In this document: positions 8,522 to 17,836 of the stretch, piece after piece | Numbering within the stretch: position 1 is the stretch's first letter | How the letters are laid out: each line of letters begins with the position of its first letter | Assembly: GCA_043421945.1 (NCBI GenBank) | Contig: JBHOGO010000005.1 | Span: 1 to 64,000 of the forward strand | From: Thaumasiovibrio sp043421945 | Lineage (GTDB): Bacteria > Pseudomonadota > Gammaproteobacteria > Enterobacterales > Vibrionaceae | DNA: 64,000 nucleotides | Direction: 5' to 3' | Notes under the pieces: model-generated | Databases searched by the model: none | What the model was told of the DNA's origin: nothing | What the model saw: the letters and a program-made list of their open reading frames with translations, nothing else | Program-made: the position numbers and the translations under genes

Positions 8522-8638
8522 TTAACGCGGGCATAATAACCAACCTTGCTCACAGATGCGAGCCATGCCCTCAATCTCCTCAGAAGATAATATTAAGCAT
8601 CGCATTTCTTTCGCATAGTCATTAGACAAATAACCAAT
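8522..8638 (-). other. Open frame continuing after the yheV stop
   Basis: After the TAG of yheV the same frame stays open for 38 more codons to a TAA at 8522. It could encode a 27-residue peptide from the ATG at 8605 (MRCLILSSEEIEGMARICEQ, then seven residues). The only ribosome-site match is a weak GAAAGAA. The stretch fills the yheV-slyD gap, and YheV already has its usual full length without it. It may be a tiny gene, the relic of a longer protein, or chance. Confidence 0.25.
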
Positions 8639-8839
8639 CTATTCAGGCTTAAACACCCCAATCACAGCTCCCTTCTCGGGTAAGCCCTCACCTTCAATCG
8701 ATTTAGGTAAGCGCTGGTCTTGATGATGACAAGAGACACACTCTACATATTCGATATTGGTCTCAATCCACCAGCGCAGTGTATCCTGAGTTTGGCACGC
8801 TGGACACTTTGCACCAGCGATAAAGCGTTTTCTAATCAT
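8639..8839 (-). CDS. yheV: YheV family putative zinc-ribbon protein
   Basis: This is a small protein of unknown function with 66 residues, the same length as E. coli YheV. It has two CxxC pairs (CPACQ near 13-16 and CVSCHHQ near 34-37) that should form a zinc ribbon. The start MIRKRFIAGAKCPAC overlaps the end of kefB by 8 nt, so it is coupled to kefB. The conserved kefG-kefB-yheV order hints at a link to the efflux system, but no function is established. Confidence 0.9.
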   Translation of the reverse strand: MIRKRFIAGAKCPACQTQDTLRWWIETNIEYVECVSCHHQDQRLPKSIEGEGLPEKGAVIGVFKPE

Positions 8840-10667
8840 TCCCTTCTCTCGGCTTTACAGAGCTGGCTGACGGCTCACCCCAATCATAGTAACCATCACG
8901 CTCACTCTGCATTTCTCGGTCAAATATCTCTTCTAGCTCTTGCCGTGCCTCTTTGGCCCGTGTTGCCAACGTAACGTCTTCGCTATGTTGCGGCAATAGA
9001 TCACGCAGTACAGCGAGATCAAGCTTACGAAAATGCGATTCTGCACGCTGCGCTTGATACGGATGCATTCCTAAAGCAATGAGAGCCTGTCTTCCCAGAT
9101 CGAGTGCACCATCGAAGGTTTCCCGAGAGAAGTTATCAACCCCTAGGCTCAGCAACTGATAAGCCTCAACACGGCTACGCGCTCGAGCCAACACCTTCAA
9201 ATTCGGGAAGTAATGCCGGCACAATTCGACCACTTCCATCACCTCATCGGGTGAATCCGTACAGATGACAATCGCTTCCGCATGGTCTGCACCCGCCGCC
9301 CGTAAAAGATTCAGCTGCGTCGCATCACCGTAATAGACCCGATAACCAAACTTTCTCAGTAAGGTAATCTGACTAGGATCACGTTCCAATACGGTAACGG
9401 CAATTTTGTTTGCAAAGAGTAGCCGCCCGACCACTTGCCCAAAACGACCAAATCCCGCAATAATCACTCTAGGATTATCATGATGAATGTCACTCGGGTT
9501 TGGCTGACTGTCTTGGTGGTTCGCGAAGCCGCGCTTAAACCAGCGCTTTTGAATAATGAGCAACAGTGGCGTCGTAACCATCGATAAACTAACAATCACA
9601 AGCAAGTAAGCCGTGAGTTCTGCACTCAGCATCCCTTCAGCCCGCGCAGCAGTAAAAATCACAAACGCAAACTCGCCGCCTTGACTCAGAATCACCGACA
9701 CTTGGCTTCGCGTTCTGGACGGCAGTTTCATCACATGGCTTAAGCCATAAAGTACCGACATTTTAATCGCAACAAGGCCAGCAACAGCACCCAAGATAGC
9801 GAGTGGATTTTGCCATAACAGCTCAAGATTGACCGTCATGCCCACAGCGATGAAGAATAGACCAAGCAGTAGCCCTTTGAATGGTTCAATGGCAATTTCA
9901 AGCTCATGGCGATACTCGCTCTCCGCCAGTAACACGCCAGCTAAAAAAGCCCCCAATGCCATCGATAAGCCCATCGACTCCATTAATAAAGCGATACCAA
10001 GAACCAACAGCAAAGCCGCAACATTAAACAGCTCACGTACACCACTCATCACCACCCAGCGAAAAAGCGGGCGTAATAAGTAATGGCCACCAACAAGCAA
10101 CACTGCAATTCCTAGCACCATATAGACAGCTGATAGTCCATCACCACTGCTATTCCCCGCAAGAAGCGGAAGCAAAGCCAAGATAGGAATCACCGCTATA
10201 TCTTGAAATAGCAATACCGCGAAGCCAGACTGTCCAGCTTCAGTACCTGATAATTTCTGCTCTTCGATCAACTTGAGAGCAACGGCGGTTGAAGAGAGTC
10301 CCAGCCCAAGAGCGATCAGTATGGCGATATTGAGCTCGCTTCCCATACCGATCAACGCCACCATCAATACCAATGCGGTAAAGAAGAGTTGCCCACCACC
10401 AAAACCGATAATCGGCTTCCGCATTTGCCATAATTTCTTGGGATTTAGCTCAAGTCCAATCAAAAAGAGTAAAAGAACAACCCCAAACTCGGCAAAATGG
10501 AGGATCGCCTCCACATCACTGATTAAGCCTAACCCCCAAGGACCAATCGCGACACCCGCAATCAGGTAACCAAGTACTGAGCCTAAACCAAAACGCTGTG
10601 CTAACGGTACGGTTACCACCGCGGCCGCTAAAAACACTACACTACTTTGTAAGAAATCAGCGGCCAT
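8832..10667 (-). CDS. kefB: Glutathione-regulated K+/H+ antiporter KefB
   Basis: KefB is an inner-membrane CPA2-family K+ efflux protein. It is held shut by glutathione and opened by glutathione adducts, acidifying the cytoplasm to protect against electrophiles. It has 611 residues from the ATG at 10667. That start is preferred to the upstream frame start because GAGGAG lies 8 nt before it. About 12 membrane segments fill residues 1-380. An RCK/Rossmann domain (VIIAGFGRFGQVVG) follows at about 400-520, then a charged C-terminal tail. It overlaps the kefG stop by 11 nt and yheV by 8 nt, so the three genes form one coupled unit. Confidence 0.94.
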   Translation of the reverse strand: MAADFLQSSVVFLAAAVVTVPLAQRFGLGSVLGYLIAGVAIGPWGLGLISDVEAILHFAEFGVVLLLFLIGLELNPKKLWQMRKPIIGFGGGQLFFTALVLMVALIGMGSELNIAILIALGLGLSSTAVALKLIEEQKLSGTEAGQSGFAVLLFQDIAVIPILALLPLLAGNSSGDGLSAVYMVLGIAVLLVGGHYLLRPLFRWVVMSGVRELFNVAALLLVLGIALLMESMGLSMALGAFLAGVLLAESEYRHELEIAIEPFKGLLLGLFFIAVGMTVNLELLWQNPLAILGAVAGLVAIKMSVLYGLSHVMKLPSRTRSQVSVILSQGGEFAFVIFTAARAEGMLSAELTAYLLVIVSLSMVTTPLLLIIQKRWFKRGFANHQDSQPNPSDIHHDNPRVIIAGFGRFGQVVGRLLFANKIAVTVLERDPSQITLLRKFGYRVYYGDATQLNLLRAAGADHAEAIVICTDSPDEVMEVVELCRHYFPNLKVLARARSRVEAYQLLSLGVDNFSRETFDGALDLGRQALIALGMHPYQAQRAESHFRKLDLAVLRDLLPQHSEDVTLATRAKEARQELEEIFDREMQSERDGYYDWGEPSASSVKPREGND

Positions 10668-11292
10668 CAGTGCTCTCCTCATCACTTTTTACATTGATGT
10701 TTTCGCTAGGCAAGCTTAACCATTGGCGGTATGCCAGCGCGAACTGCTCTAACTCCCCAATAGGCAATCGACGCGCCCAGTGAACAACAAGAGCAGGTAC
10801 CCAGATCATCTGGCAAAGTGCCGCTACAAGTTCAAAAGGGCGCAAAAGAGTCTCGATATCAAAACGGTTATAACCTTCTGCACTGTACGCTTCAGCGGCT
10901 CCTCCCGTCGTTATCACACTACGCCACAGCTTACCGGCTAAAGCATTGCCCTCACCATGCGCATAATCCTTCGCGAGCACCCTATCTAGCCACTCTTTGA
11001 GCAGTGCTGGGCAGGAATACATATAAAGCGGATGTTGAAACACAATCACATCATGCTGACCCAATAAAGTCCGCTCCTTCTCCACATCAATGAAGAAATC
11101 AGGGTAACAAGCATAGAGATCATGGACTGTCACATTGGCAAGTGAACGTGAGAACTCCAACAAGCTATGGTTCGCACGTGACTGCTGAGGATCGGGGTGC
11201 ACGAAAATAATCAACACCCTTGGTGTTTTCTTATTCACATCATCACGCTCATCTGCAGCATTGCGATTCTGATAGAAAGTATTTTCCCGCAT
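10657..11292 (-). CDS. kefG: Ancillary quinone oxidoreductase KefG
   Basis: KefG is a flavodoxin-fold NAD(P)H:quinone reductase-like subunit that binds and activates KefB. It has 211 residues from the ATG at 11292 (MRENTFYQNRN), chosen because TGAGGT lies 6 nt upstream. The core starts at VLIIFVHPDPQQSRANHSLL and includes FQHPLYMYSCPALLKEWLDRV, the flavin-site region of the family. About 28 residues precede the core compared with E. coli KefG (183), an N-terminal extension of unknown role. It overlaps kefB. Confidence 0.92.
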   Translation of the reverse strand: MRENTFYQNRNAADERDDVNKKTPRVLIIFVHPDPQQSRANHSLLEFSRSLANVTVHDLYACYPDFFIDVEKERTLLGQHDVIVFQHPLYMYSCPALLKEWLDRVLAKDYAHGEGNALAGKLWRSVITTGGAAEAYSAEGYNRFDIETLLRPFELVAALCQMIWVPALVVHWARRLPIGELEQFALAYRQWLSLPSENINVKSDEESTDGR

Positions 11293-11511
11293 TAAAAACC
11301 TCAAAAAATGCAACCTTTTGGCTACTTTAACTCAACTTCCACTAAGTTACTCGACGTTATTCACTGCTAGCGTTTAATTCTCATATCTTGTTAAGTCGTT
11401 CTTATCGACCAATAAGGTGGATATAACGGCGCTATTATCGACAATTCACGCGACAACACATAATATGCGGTCGGAATCTATAATTTACGGAGCGGCTTGC
11501 CGAATCACCCG

Positions 11512-13440
11512 ATGATCACCATCTCAGATATACAACTGCTGCGCGGCGGCAACATACTCCTTGACCAAACCTCAGCAACCATTCATCCGGGTGATCGAGT
11601 CGGTTTAGTGGGTAAAAATGGCTGTGGTAAATCCACGCTATTTGGATTATTGAAGCATGAGCTTTCTCTTGATGCAGGTAATTGCCAGTATCCATCAAAC
11701 TGGGAACTGGCATGGGTAGCACAAGAAACCCCTGCGTTAGCAAGAGAAGCGATTGAGTACGTTATCGATGGTGACCGAGAGTACCGAGCACTGGAGCGCC
11801 AGCTCGCACAAGCGGAAGCAGACGACAACGGAACGCTAGCCGCTGAACTGCATAGCAAGATTGATATCATTGGTGGTTACACGATTCGCTCACGCGCCGC
11901 AGAACTATTAAATGGTCTTGGTTTTTCTCAACCACAAATGAGTTGGGAACTGACTCAATTCTCTGGTGGGTGGCGTATGCGCTTAAACTTGGCGCAAGCA
12001 TTGATCTGTCGTTCTGATTTACTGCTCCTTGATGAACCAACCAACCACCTCGACCTTGATGCCGTCATGTGGCTAGAGCGTTGGCTGCAAGTGTACCCAG
12101 GGACGCTTATCCTCATTTCCCATGACCGTGACTTTCTTGACCCTATCGTCAACCGAATCATCCATGTGGAAGCAAAGCAGCTCAATGAGTACACAGGCAA
12201 CTACTCCTCTTTCGAGGCACAGCGTGCTGAGCGTCTCATGCAGCAGCAAGCACAGTACCAAAAGCAGCAAAAGCAAATGTCGCACATGCAGTCGTATATC
12301 GACCGCTTTCGCTACAAAGCCAGCAAAGCTCGCCAAGCACAAAGCCGCTTAAAAGCCTTAGAGCGCATGGAGAAAGTATTACCCGCGCAATTTGATAACC
12401 CGTTCAGCTTTGAGTTTCGTGAACCGAATGCCCTACCAAACCCTATTATGATGATGGAAGACGTTGCTGCAGGTTATGGTGACAACACCATCTTAGAGCA
12501 GATTAGATTGAACCTAGTTCCTGGCAGCCGTATCGGCTTACTCGGTCGAAATGGTGCGGGTAAATCAACGCTTATCAAGCTGCTTTCAGGTGATCTGCCA
12601 GAGCAGGCGGGTGACTTAACCTATTCACAAGGGGTTAAAATCGGCTACTTTGCACAGCACCAAGTCGAAACTCTTCGAATGGACGACACACCCGTTCAAC
12701 ACTTAAGTCGATTAGCACCTGATAAAGGCGAACCTGAGCTACGTACCTTTTTAGGCGCATTTGGCTTTAATGGTGACAAAGCATTAGATCCTGTCGGACC
12801 ATTTTCTGGTGGTGAGAAGGCACGCTTAGTGCTTGCACTCATTGTTTGGCAGCGACCGAACCTCCTCCTGCTCGATGAACCGACGAACCACTTGGACCTT
12901 GATATGCGTCAGGCACTAACCTTTGCCTTACAGTCATACGAAGGCGCAATGGTTATCGTCAGCCACGACCGATACTTACTGCGTGCAACCACTGACGACC
13001 TTTACCTGGTTCACGATCGCCAAGTTGTACCTTTCAATGGTGATCTTGACGACTACTATAAATGGCTCACCGATCAACAGCGTCAGGACAGAAAAGAGCT
13101 CAAAGACCAAAATGAATCGGTAGAAGAGAAACCCGTCGGACTATCGCGTAAAGAGCAAAAACGTATTGAAGCAGAGTTTCGTCAAAAGACAGCACCTCTT
13201 CGTAAACAGCTCAATAAACTCGATGACCAGCTAGAGAAGCTCACAGCTGGACTTGAAGACTGCGAAGAAAAACTCAGCGACAACGCTATCTACAGTGCTG
13301 AAAACAAGCAACAACTTACCGATTTACTCCAAAGACAAGCAGATCTAAAGCGTCATCTCGAGGAAACAGAGATGACATGGATGGATCTCACTGAAGAGCT
13401 TGAAACAAAGGAGCAGGAGTTCCAACAGGCATGCAGCTAA
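11512..13440 (+). CDS. yheS: ABC-F family ATPase YheS
   Basis: This is a soluble ribosome-associated ABC-F ATPase, with two nucleotide-binding domains and no membrane segment. ABC-F proteins modulate translation; the role of YheS is not firmly known. It has 642 residues from the ATG at 11512 (MITISDIQLLRGG), matching the E. coli start. A TTG 15 nt upstream opens the frame but is less likely. Walker A is GKNGCGKST in domain 1 and GRNGAGKST in domain 2, with signatures FSGGWRMRL and FSGGEKARL, and LLLDEPTNHLDLD in both. A charged coiled-coil C-terminus spans about 535-640. It overlaps the next gene by 10 nt. Confidence 0.96.
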   Translation: MITISDIQLLRGGNILLDQTSATIHPGDRVGLVGKNGCGKSTLFGLLKHELSLDAGNCQYPSNWELAWVAQETPALAREAIEYVIDGDREYRALERQLAQAEADDNGTLAAELHSKIDIIGGYTIRSRAAELLNGLGFSQPQMSWELTQFSGGWRMRLNLAQALICRSDLLLLDEPTNHLDLDAVMWLERWLQVYPGTLILISHDRDFLDPIVNRIIHVEAKQLNEYTGNYSSFEAQRAERLMQQQAQYQKQQKQMSHMQSYIDRFRYKASKARQAQSRLKALERMEKVLPAQFDNPFSFEFREPNALPNPIMMMEDVAAGYGDNTILEQIRLNLVPGSRIGLLGRNGAGKSTLIKLLSGDLPEQAGDLTYSQGVKIGYFAQHQVETLRMDDTPVQHLSRLAPDKGEPELRTFLGAFGFNGDKALDPVGPFSGGEKARLVLALIVWQRPNLLLLDEPTNHLDLDMRQALTFALQSYEGAMVIVSHDRYLLRATTDDLYLVHDRQVVPFNGDLDDYYKWLTDQQRQDRKELKDQNESVEEKPVGLSRKEQKRIEAEFRQKTAPLRKQLNKLDDQLEKLTAGLEDCEEKLSDNAIYSAENKQQLTDLLQRQADLKRHLEETEMTWMDLTEELETKEQEFQQACS

Positions 13441-13877
13441 CCACTGAGCAATTTTGGCAGTTTGGCATTACCCATTACCAGCGTAAGGGAGTCAAACATG
13501 CCTGCCTGTGTCTGCAAAACCAGTATCAGGGCAATATCAACCTTGCCCTGATGTTGATCTATTTAGATAAGCAAAAAGTATTCTTAAATGAAGACCAAAT
13601 TCAGCAGCTCATTACGGTCTTAGAGAGTAGCCAAGGACTGATTGCTCCCTACAGGGAGATGAGACGTAATCTTAAGTTACAACTCAAGTCGACAGGCTAT
13701 CAGCAGTTGCTCAATTTCGAACTACTGCTGGAGCAGCGTCAACAATACGACTTAATATCAACATTGGCTGAGTTCTCATTAGTTCAAAATGATGCAGACG
13801 CGCAACCAGGTAACCTTAGCTACTACTGCTTACAGCTCAACGCTGAATCCCTAATACAAGGGCTGTATGGCCTATAG
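13431..13877 (+). CDS. TIGR02444 / DUF2390 family protein
   Basis: This is a conserved gammaproteobacterial protein of unknown function with 148 residues and no signal or membrane segment. The N-terminal half (FWQFGITHYQRKGVKHACLC, then NINLALMLIYLD) is the recognisable family signature. The ATG lies inside the last codons of yheS (10-nt overlap), so translation should be coupled to the ABC-F gene. That link may mean a translation-related role, which is inference only. E. coli lacks the gene at this place. Confidence 0.8.
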   Translation: MQLTTEQFWQFGITHYQRKGVKHACLCLQNQYQGNINLALMLIYLDKQKVFLNEDQIQQLITVLESSQGLIAPYREMRRNLKLQLKSTGYQQLLNFELLLEQRQQYDLISTLAEFSLVQNDADAQPGNLSYYCLQLNAESLIQGLYGL

Positions 13878-13920
13878 CATGTAATTAGAGCGCATGGAAA
13901 AACAGAGAAGGAGAGAGTGG

Positions 13921-14916
13921 ATGGATAGTCACTTACAAGATAGCCACTTACAATTTACACCTATCAAAGGGCTCAGCAATCCCCACGTTCAAACAGTGCT
14001 GCCCCGCTTTCTACGTCGTACTCCCCTTTTTTCACCATGCACACAACGTCTCACAACACCAGATGGTGACTTTGTAGACCTCGCATGGACAACCTCTCCC
14101 ACTCAGCACGACAAAACCAGTACCGCACCACTGTTTTTGCTGTTTCACGGCTTAGAGGGTAGTTTTAACAGCCCCTACGCAAATGGCTTACTGAATGCAG
14201 CCATGGAGCATGGCTGGTTAGGTGTCATGATGCATTTTCGGGGCTGCAGCGGCGAACTAAACAGAAAACCAGCCAGTTATCACTCGGGGCATACTAAAGA
14301 TGCCCGCTTTATTGTTCAGTGGCTAAAACGCCACTACCCTAATCGCCCATTGATTGCTGTCGGCATATCCCTTGGCGGTAACATGCTGGTCAACTACTTA
14401 GCGCAATACCATTACGACCCTAAGATCAAAGCGGCACAAATTATCTCAGCGCCCCTCAATCTGGCGAGCTGCTCTAAGCGTATTCAAATCGGCTTTTCAC
14501 GCCTCTATCAACGCTACCTACTTAACAGCCTCAAAGCCAATGCCGCCAAAAAGCAACAACGCCACCCTGAAGCCTTTCAGTTACATGATGAGCAAATCTT
14601 AGCCATTCCTTCACTGTGGCATTTTGATGATCTCATCACTGCACCGCTCAATGGCTTTAGTAGCGCTGGTGACTATTACCAGCGCTGCAGCGGCCTGTCT
14701 TACTTGAAGCAGGTATCGATCCCCTGCCGTATTATCCATGCCGCTGATGACCCCTTTATGGACGAGAGTGTCATCCCTGATGTGTCACAGCTTCCCAGTA
14801 ATATCCAGTATGACCTCTATCCTCACGGTGGACATGTCGGCTTCTTAACCGGCTCTTTATCACGCCCCCAATTTTGGTTAGAAAAGAGCATCCCAAATTG
14901 GTTTCTTTCCTGCTGA
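13921..14916 (+). CDS. yheT: YheT-type alpha/beta hydrolase
   Basis: This is a putative esterase/hydrolase of the YheT (AB-hydrolase type 4) family with unknown natural substrate. It has 331 residues from the ATG at 13921, preferred to the ATG at 13894 because AAGGAGAG lies just upstream. Signature regions are LFHGLEGSFNSPYANGL and MMHFRGCSGELNR, the nucleophile elbow GISLGGN, the acid region AADDPFMDESV and the His in PHGGHVGF. The gene follows yheS and the TIGR02444 gene as in E. coli, but the gap to yheU is unusually long (377 nt). Confidence 0.92.
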   Translation: MDSHLQDSHLQFTPIKGLSNPHVQTVLPRFLRRTPLFSPCTQRLTTPDGDFVDLAWTTSPTQHDKTSTAPLFLLFHGLEGSFNSPYANGLLNAAMEHGWLGVMMHFRGCSGELNRKPASYHSGHTKDARFIVQWLKRHYPNRPLIAVGISLGGNMLVNYLAQYHYDPKIKAAQIISAPLNLASCSKRIQIGFSRLYQRYLLNSLKANAAKKQQRHPEAFQLHDEQILAIPSLWHFDDLITAPLNGFSSAGDYYQRCSGLSYLKQVSIPCRIIHAADDPFMDESVIPDVSQLPSNIQYDLYPHGGHVGFLTGSLSRPQFWLEKSIPNWFLSC

Positions 14917-15110
14917 TAAGACAGTGCTGCCTTATACAGAAGCAAACCCTCGACCAAAAGTAGGGTGCACTCGCTGATGGAGCCTACGTAGAGTCGCGTT
15001 AGGTCAGTTCAATGGACGAAGTGTGTCGAGTGGCTAAAACGCTTGACCTTCCATACTAGTGTAAGTTATCAATATCCATCTCAACGCGACATCATCTCTC
15101 TTTTCAATGA

Positions 15111-15233
15111 CAGGTCTATCAAGAACGAGCGAAAGAGGTAGCAAGCCTACACGAATGGGCTCAGAGTGACTTAGACTACCGGTTTATTGTGCGGTCACCC
15201 CGTTCAATAGCGTTTCTGCTCTCCAGAACATGA
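15111..15233 (+). pseudogene. Possible decayed transposase fragment (IS4/Tn5-like)
   Basis: The 377-nt gap between yheT and yheU contains a 40-codon open stretch with no start codon that reads like protein: VYQERAKEVASLHEWAQ, then LDYRFIVRSPRS. The pattern resembles the RFVVRSKHPR region of Tn5/IS4-type transposases and the preceding acidic-helix region. No inverted repeats or full transposase frame remain. The identification is by eye and weak; the rest of the gap (14917-15110 and 15234-15293) shows nothing I can name. Confidence 0.28.
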
Positions 15234-15293
15234 TCGGCCATGACAACAGTGCTGACATCGCATTTATCTTCAATTACAGGCAGCGATACTAAA

Positions 15294-15524
15294 ATGATCA
15301 TTCCTTGGCAGCAGCTAGACCGCGAAACATTAGATAACTTAGCTGAGAGCGTCGTTCTTCGGGAAGGTACGGACTACGGTGAGAGCGAATTAACGCTAGA
15401 AGAAAAAGTCCAAAAATTAAAGGATCTTCTTGTAAGTGGCGAAGCTGTCATTGTTTTTTCACAACTCCATGAAACGGTTGATATCAAACTGCGCCGTGAT
15501 CTCACTTCATCGGTTGATACTTGA
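15294..15524 (+). CDS. yheU: YheU family protein
   Basis: This is a small conserved protein of unknown function (UPF0270). It has 76 residues from the ATG at 15294 (MIIPWQQLDRETLDNLAESV), which aligns with the start of E. coli YheU; the frame is open further upstream but without family similarity. Hallmarks are VLREGTDYGE near the N-terminus and SQLHETVDI near the C-terminus. It lies 57 nt before prkB in the conserved yheT-yheU-prkB order. Confidence 0.93.
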   Translation: MIIPWQQLDRETLDNLAESVVLREGTDYGESELTLEEKVQKLKDLLVSGEAVIVFSQLHETVDIKLRRDLTSSVDT

Positions 15525-15581
15525 TTTAAAAGCAAATGCCTGTTAATAACATGCTTCAATCGCGTTAATTTCAGGTAGCTT

Positions 15582-16451
15582 ATGTCTGCAAAACATCCCA
15601 TTATCGCCGTGACGGGTTCTTCCGGTGCTGGTACTACAACGACATCAGAAGCATTTCGAAAAATGTTTAACATGATGCGTATCAACGCTGCTTGGCTTGA
15701 GGGCGATAGTTTCCATCGCTTCACGCGTCCAGAAATGGATGTTGAGATACGCAAAGCGCGTGAGCAAGGTCGACACATTAGTTACTTTGGTCCAGCCGCT
15801 AACGACTTTGAAGCCTTAGAGCAGTTTTTCAAGCAATACGGTGACGATGGCAGTGGGAAGTTCCGTCGTTACTTACATACCTTTGATGAAGCCGTGCCGT
15901 ATAACCTTATGCCCGGTACCTTTACCCCTTGGCAAAATTTGCCAGAGAATACCGATGTTCTTTTTTATGAAGGATTGCACGGTGGTGTGGTTGATGGGGA
16001 TACAAATGCGGCACAACACGTCGACCTATTGATAGGCATGGTACCGATTGTTAACTTAGAATGGATTCAAAAATTCGTTCGTGACACCAGAGACAGAGGT
16101 CACTCAAGGGAGGCTGTAACGGATTCTATCGTGCGCTCTATGGATGACTATCTCAACTATATTACGCCGCAGTTTTCACGCACGCACATTAACTTTCAAC
16201 GTGTTCCTACGGTCGATACCTCCAACCCACTCAACGCAAAGGGTATCCCCTCACTCGATGAGAGTTTTGTTGTTATCCGCTTTCGAGGCATCAAAAATGT
16301 CGACTTCCCGTATCTTATCTCAATGATTCAGGGATCGTTTATGTCTCGCCACAATACCCTCGTCGTACCGGGTGGAAAAATGAGTTTCGCGATGGAGCTT
16401 ATCATGCGTCCACTGATCCAAAATCTCATCGAAACCGGCAAGATAGCGTAA
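15582..16451 (+). CDS. prkB: Phosphoribulokinase-family protein PrkB
   Basis: This protein belongs to the phosphoribulokinase/uridine kinase family and has 289 residues, as in E. coli PrkB. The P-loop GSSGAGTTTTS is at about 12-22, followed by EGDSFHRF. No RuBisCO gene is present and a Calvin cycle is not expected in this lineage, so its substrate is unknown despite the name. It ends convergently with the OsmC-like gene, with a hairpin between them. Confidence 0.92.
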   Translation: MSAKHPIIAVTGSSGAGTTTTSEAFRKMFNMMRINAAWLEGDSFHRFTRPEMDVEIRKAREQGRHISYFGPAANDFEALEQFFKQYGDDGSGKFRRYLHTFDEAVPYNLMPGTFTPWQNLPENTDVLFYEGLHGGVVDGDTNAAQHVDLLIGMVPIVNLEWIQKFVRDTRDRGHSREAVTDSIVRSMDDYLNYITPQFSRTHINFQRVPTVDTSNPLNAKGIPSLDESFVVIRFRGIKNVDFPYLISMIQGSFMSRHNTLVVPGGKMSFAMELIMRPLIQNLIETGKIA

Positions 16452-16471
16452 CCAGAACGCGCATCGATAAT

Positions 16472-16503
16472 CCAGCAAGGCTAAGTAGTTCCTAGCCTGC
16501 TGG
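16472..16503. terminator. Hairpin between convergent prkB and osmC-like genes
   Basis: CCAGC and AGGCTA on the left pair with TAGCCT and GCTGG on the right, with one bulged A and a 9-nt loop. There is no clear T run on either side (TATATT follows on the right). It is a plausible but imperfect bidirectional terminator. Confidence 0.45.
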
Positions 16504-16532
16504 TATATTGTCCTATCGCCTCTATTTAAGCG

Positions 16533-16937
16533 TTATGCTTCGATGACCTCATACGAGTGTGTCATTTCAACGCCTTTGCCGAGCATTAGACACACTGAGC
16601 AGTACTTCTCTAATGAATCAGCAACAACACGCTCAACAATCTTGTGGTCAACTTGATGGCCAGTGACGATAAAATGGACATTAACCGCCGTAAAGTATTT
16701 TGGGGCCTGCTCACGACGCTCAGAAGAAAGCGATGCTTCACAGCCAGTAATCGTTTGACCTGCACTCTTTAACCCATCGACAACATCAACAGAGCTACAA
16801 CCTCCAGCCGCCATTAACACTAGCTCCATAGGACTTGGCGCCACCGCGCCACCATTCCCATCCATCACAACGCTGTGACCCGAATCTGATTGACCCAAGA
16901 AGGTCATTCCTTCCACCCATTTGACGCTTGACTGCAT
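16533..16937 (-). CDS. yhfA: OsmC/YhfA family protein
   Basis: This is an OsmC-like fold protein with 134 residues from the ATG at 16937, chosen because GGAGAG precedes it; this equals the E. coli YhfA length. Two cysteines typical of thiol peroxidase-like OsmC members are present (AAGGCSSVDVVDG and KYCSVCLMLGKG). Activity on organic hydroperoxides is possible but not shown for this subfamily. It is divergent from crp with a CRP-like site close to its start, the same arrangement as in E. coli. Confidence 0.92.
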   Translation of the reverse strand: MQSSVKWVEGMTFLGQSDSGHSVVMDGNGGAVAPSPMELVLMAAGGCSSVDVVDGLKSAGQTITGCEASLSSERREQAPKYFTAVNVHFIVTGHQVDHKIVERVVADSLEKYCSVCLMLGKGVEMTHSYEVIEA

Positions 16938-16963
16938 AACGCTCTCCAAGTATCTCGTCAGTG

Positions 16964-16979
16964 TGTGATCATGTGCACA
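16964..16979. promoter_or_regulatory. Candidate CRP-binding site between yhfA and crp
   Basis: TGTGA-N6-GCACA matches the consensus TGTGA-N6-TCACA at 9 of 10 positions. It lies 27 nt before the yhfA start and about 205 nt before crp. In E. coli the crp/yhfA divergent region is autoregulated by CRP, so a similar control is likely. Confidence 0.65.
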
Positions 16980-17184
16980 CTTACGAGTAAAAAATGCCCA
17001 TTTCTCATCGATCTATATCAAGAAAAGGGCGCCAAAACACGGTAAACTCATGAATAAATTTAGCAAGTACGCTTGCAGCGTCGCGGCGGACTTCATATCC
17101 TAGACAACGCACCAATACCATTGAGCCATCGCTCAATTATAAGGATATCGTTGTTGGGCAACAAATGCAGAGGAAGTTATTTAT

Positions 17185-17817
17185 ATGGTCCCAGGTAAAC
17201 CTCAAACTGATCCAACTCTAGAGTGGTTCCTGTCTCATTGTCACATTCATAAGTACCCTTCAAAGAGTACCCTGATCCATGCTGGCGAGAAGGGCGAGAC
17301 CCTGTACTACATTGTTAAGGGATCTGTTGCCGTTCTAATTAAAGATGAAGAAGGCAAAGAGATGATCTTGTCTTACCTTAACCAAGGTGATTTCATCGGT
17401 GAACTAGGCCTATTCGAAGAAGGCCAAGAACGTACCGCTTGGGTACGTGCTAAAACGCCTTGTGAAGTAGCAGAAATTTCATACAAGAAATTCCGTCAAT
17501 TGATTCAGGTTAACCCTGATATCTTAATGCGTCTTTCTGCTCAAATGGCGAACCGCCTTCAAGTAACGAGCCAGAAAGTGGGCGACCTTGCCTTCTTGGA
17601 CGTTACAGGCCGCATCGCGCAAACACTTCTTAACCTAGCTCGCCAACCGGATGCGATGACGCACCCAGACGGCATGCAGATCAAGATTACTCGTCAAGAA
17701 ATTGGTCAAATCGTCGGTTGTTCTCGTGAAACCGTTGGCCGTATCCTGAAGATGCTTGAAGAGCAAAACCTAATTTCTGCACACGGTAAAACGATCGTCG
17801 TCTACGGCACTCGTTAA
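17185..17817 (+). CDS. crp: cAMP receptor protein
   Basis: CRP is the global cAMP-dependent regulator of carbon use. The 210-residue protein matches E. coli length and is nearly identical to it as I recall that sequence. It has the cAMP pocket FIGELGLFEEGQERTAWVRA, hinge helix and helix-turn-helix RQEIGQIVGCSRETVGRIL, and ends in VVYGTR. One change in the pocket is Thr where E. coli has Ser83, a conservative swap. Its 5' region is 247 nt long, shared with yhfA and carrying a CRP-like site. A strong terminator follows. Confidence 0.99.
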   Translation: MVPGKPQTDPTLEWFLSHCHIHKYPSKSTLIHAGEKGETLYYIVKGSVAVLIKDEEGKEMILSYLNQGDFIGELGLFEEGQERTAWVRAKTPCEVAEISYKKFRQLIQVNPDILMRLSAQMANRLQVTSQKVGDLAFLDVTGRIAQTLLNLARQPDAMTHPDGMQIKITRQEIGQIVGCSRETVGRILKMLEEQNLISAHGKTIVVYGTR

Positions 17818-17836
17818 GCCTGCGCATCAAAATCAA

